Part shown: piece after piece, positions 13,770 through 15,568 of the stretch | Layout: each line of letters opens with the position of its first letter | Numbering within the stretch: position 1 is the first letter of the stretch | DNA from: Peptococcaceae bacterium | GTDB taxonomy: Bacteria > Bacillota > Peptococcia > DRI-13 > UBA5745 | Direction of reading: 5' to 3' | Length of the DNA stretch: 15,568 bases | Assembly: GCA_031264885.1 (NCBI GenBank) | Contig: JAISDM010000176.1 | Coordinates: forward strand, 1-15,568 | Notes under the pieces: generated by a model | The model's input: only the letters and a program-made list of their open reading frames with translations | The model's database searches: none | Told to the model about the DNA's origin: nothing | Made by a program: the position numbers and the translations under genes

Positions 13770-15152
13770 TTGGCAACTGAAAAGAAGCATATTACTAAGG
13801 CCATGCGCAGGATTTGGGGCATCGGTATCTTTGGCGAAGGCGTGAATATGACGCCGGCGCAGATGTATGGGACTTATTTTTTAACGGATATCGCCTTAGT
13901 TCCGTCGGCGTTGCTGGCCACTACCACGATGATCACCAGCGTGTTGATGTTCGTCCTGACTCCGCTGGGAGGATGGCTGATCGACGGTACGAAGCCCATG
14001 CGCTGGGGCAAGCTGCGCAGCTGGCTGCTGGTGGGTTCGGTCATCAGCTTTATCTTTAGCCCCGTGCCTTTCATCTATTGGGGATCGCCCGCCGCCACAG
14101 CCATCACGATCTGTGTGCTGGGCCTGATTTCATCCACGTTCTACACGACTCAGGTGACGGCGACGTTTTCGCTGGTGCCGTCCATGTGCGCATATGACGA
14201 TGAGGCGTCGCATCTGGCGTCCAATCAGATGACCGGAAACAAGATCGGCACCATGTTCGCCGGTTTTATCGTTCCGCTGGTCATGACGCCGCTGCTTTTG
14301 AGCACAGGCAATATGGCGTACATCATCATAGCCATGGCGTGCAACGCGGTCATGTTTATTACCTACATGGTACATTTCAAACTCGCCGATGGCTTTGAAG
14401 GCAACGGGAAGGTCGGCAAGGTCGCGGAGGAGCGCCTGTCATTTAAGGATATGGCCATCGCCTGCGCGGCTGTCCCGGAGATCATTCCGCTGATCATCGC
14501 GGACATCACCAGCACACTGGGCGCGTTCCTGCTGCCGGGCCTGGTGGTTTATATGTACCGTTACGTCATTATGGACGGCACACAAATGGGCATGATGGCG
14601 GTGCATAACCTGGCGATTGGCTTCGCGGGCATGATCGGCTCTTATACGGCGCGCTGGTGGATGAAAAAAATCCCCGACCGCCGCAAGGTGATCTATATTC
14701 TTTATCCTTTTATCGCGATATTTATGTTCTCATGCCGCTTCTTCACCCAAAATGTATTCATGTTTATCTTCACCGTCTCCTTGACGATGCTTTTCCAGGG
14801 GACGACGCAGCCCGTAGAGAACACGCTGTACTATGATATCGGCGTAATCGCTCAGGACCGGATGGGCAAGGATCCCACCGCCACATTCATCTCGCTGGCT
14901 CAGCTGGCGCCCCGGGTGGCGGGTATTATTCGCGGCGTCGTCATTTCCGTCCTGTTTGTCTCGCTGAATTATGACGCGACGCAGCCCATGACGGAAGCCA
15001 TCAAGGGGGGATTTGTCAACGCGTTCTCATTGGTGAACTGCGTGATTCCCATTGTCGGCTGGCTGGGGATGCTGATTTTCTACAAAGTGACGCCTCAGCG
15101 CGTAGAGGCCGCGAGGGCAAGCCTGGCCGCGAAAGCCGGGGAAACGGTATAA
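13770..15152 (+). CDS. MFS sugar/cation symporter-like protein, GPH family
   Basis: A 460-residue polytopic membrane protein with about twelve hydrophobic segments, resembling the glycoside-pentoside-hexuronide:cation symporter family (MFS_2). Typical text: 'IWGIGIFGEGVN' and 'TYFLTDIALVP' in the first segment, then the loop after helix 2 'GGWLIDGTKPMRWGKLRSWLL' (67-87), equivalent to the family's D.T...WG+.RP. The start is TTG at 13770 with AGAGGAG eight bases upstream; the frame extends back to a TTG at 13698, but that stretch lacks family similarity and a ribosome site. The substrate is likely a sugar, glycoside or related organic acid, taken up with sodium or protons. The next gene is an amidohydrolase with its own candidate promoter, so co-function is uncertain. 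Confidence 0.85.
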   Translation: MATEKKHITKAMRRIWGIGIFGEGVNMTPAQMYGTYFLTDIALVPSALLATTTMITSVLMFVLTPLGGWLIDGTKPMRWGKLRSWLLVGSVISFIFSPVPFIYWGSPAATAITICVLGLISSTFYTTQVTATFSLVPSMCAYDDEASHLASNQMTGNKIGTMFAGFIVPLVMTPLLLSTGNMAYIIIAMACNAVMFITYMVHFKLADGFEGNGKVGKVAEERLSFKDMAIACAAVPEIIPLIIADITSTLGAFLLPGLVVYMYRYVIMDGTQMGMMAVHNLAIGFAGMIGSYTARWWMKKIPDRRKVIYILYPFIAIFMFSCRFFTQNVFMFIFTVSLTMLFQGTTQPVENTLYYDIGVIAQDRMGKDPTATFISLAQLAPRVAGIIRGVVISVLFVSLNYDATQPMTEAIKGGFVNAFSLVNCVIPIVGWLGMLIFYKVTPQRVEAARASLAAKAGETV

Positions 15153-15165
15153 ATTAGGTTTCATA

Positions 15166-15198
15166 CGTAGGCGGGGCGGCAAAATGCCGCCCCCTACG
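15166..15198. repeat. Variant GGGCGGCA-family palindrome after the GPH transporter
   Basis: CGTAG (15166-15170) and CTACG (15194-15198) flank GGGGCGGCA (15173-15181), loop AAA and TGCCGCCCC (15185-15193). It lies 13 bases after the transporter stop, a position like that of the copy at 4089, so it may mark transcript ends. There is no T-run. Confidence 0.85.
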
Positions 15199-15246
15199 GA
15201 TGCGGTGTTGCGGTAATAATAAAAATAACATAAACTTCGAAAATTG

Positions 15247-15255
15247 TGCTATAAT
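15247..15255 (+). promoter_or_regulatory. Extended -10 promoter upstream of the amidohydrolase gene
   Basis: TGCTATAAT (TATAAT at 15250-15255) is a consensus extended -10 element; the region 17 bases upstream is not a good -35. The predicted start near 15262 gives a leader of about 90 bases. Confidence 0.55.
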
Positions 15256-15350
15256 GATTAAGGGACGAGCCGCGGGGCGGCGGGAATTCTTGAATTTTGG
15301 GAATTGTATGGCAAAGTTAAAAAATAATGGATTTGAGGAGGTCGGCGACT

Positions 15351-15568
15351 ATGGGATTGGCAAAGGGTATTTTTACGGTGGACACGCATGTTCACGCGCA
15401 GAGGCACGCCTTCGGGTTCCAGAATAAGGGGCTGGATCCGGAGTACAGTACATTGGCGGAGGGTATGTCTCATTCGGTGGTTTATGACAACTCCGACAGG
15501 CTGCTTTATCACATGGACCGGTATCAGGTGGATGTATGCGTGATTTTTCCCGCCTTCGGCATGACCAA
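15351..15568 (+). CDS. Amidohydrolase family 2 protein, N-terminal part (partial)
   Basis: The first 72 codons of a gene that runs off the window. The ATG at 15351 has a strong GAGGAGGT site at 15335-15342, eight bases upstream. The N-terminus 'GIFTVDTHVHAQRHAFGF' contains the HxH metal pair (His13, His15) on the first strand of an amidohydrolase TIM barrel, as in the Amidohydro_2 family of metal-dependent decarboxylases and hydrolases (ACMSD-like). 'LLYHMDRYQVDVCVIFPAFGM' resembles the next family block, where a helix leads into the second strand. The exact reaction cannot be told from this part. It follows the GPH transporter by about 200 bases with its own promoter; if functionally linked, the transporter might bring in its substrate. 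Confidence 0.8.
   Translation, partial: MGLAKGIFTVDTHVHAQRHAFGFQNKGLDPEYSTLAEGMSHSVVYDNSDRLLYHMDRYQVDVCVIFPAFGMT

Noticed and set aside
15200..15427. Small plus-strand frame overlapping the start of the amidohydrolase gene
   Set aside because: It is in another frame from the amidohydrolase, which has the strong ribosome site and the HxH motif; the small frame has neither.

Overview
The window looks like chromosomal DNA from a moderately GC-rich Bacillota bacterium, most likely a gut-type Clostridia. This is an inference from style: strong AGGAGG-type ribosome binding sites, a Gram-positive lipoprotein substrate-binding protein, frequent TTG/GTG starts, a GPH-type transporter, an AAA-ATPase/PD-(D/E)XK protein and abundant short palindromic repeats. 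No rRNA or tRNA gene is visible, so the species cannot be fixed.

Layout. (1) 1-1856, plus strand: the last 33 codons of an oligopeptide-type ABC transporter ATPase, then its family-5 substrate-binding lipoprotein. (2) 2010-4088, plus strand: a small Uma2-family nuclease-like gene and a DHA2-type drug/proton antiporter-like MFS gene, probably one transcript. (3) 4089-4320: an island of palindromic repeats at the convergent junction. (4) 10567-4362, minus strand: a complete urease operon in the order ureA-ureB-ureC-ureI-ureE-ureF-ureG-ureD, with a near-consensus promoter and a leader hairpin. (5) 10579-10855: a nested inverted-repeat (MITE-like) element between the urease promoter and a divergent promoter. 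(6) 10956-12674, plus strand: a 572-residue AAA-ATPase-like/PD-(D/E)XK protein. (7) 12675-13769: about 1.1 kb without a convincing protein gene, packed with palindromes, an orphan promoter-like sequence and a minus-strand terminator-like hairpin. (8) 13770-15152, plus strand: a GPH-family sugar/cation symporter-like protein. (9) 15351-end: the start of an amidohydrolase.

The urease genes form a self-contained system. UreABC is the three-subunit nickel enzyme with every active-site residue present. UreI is a urea channel, UreD-UreF-UreG is the GTP-dependent activation complex, and UreE is the nickel chaperone. UreE carries an exceptionally long tail with 36 histidines in about 103 residues, which suggests nickel storage as well as delivery. 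No dedicated nickel importer is visible; the nearby peptide-type ABC genes are separated from urease by other genes and by orientation.

The least ordinary features are the UreE tail and its DNA repeat, the repeat arrays inside the urease operon (before ureC and between ureC and ureI), the leader hairpin at the predicted urease transcript start, and the families of palindromes between genes. I saw no clear new multi-gene system; the strongest candidates for new biology are regulatory or repeat-based.
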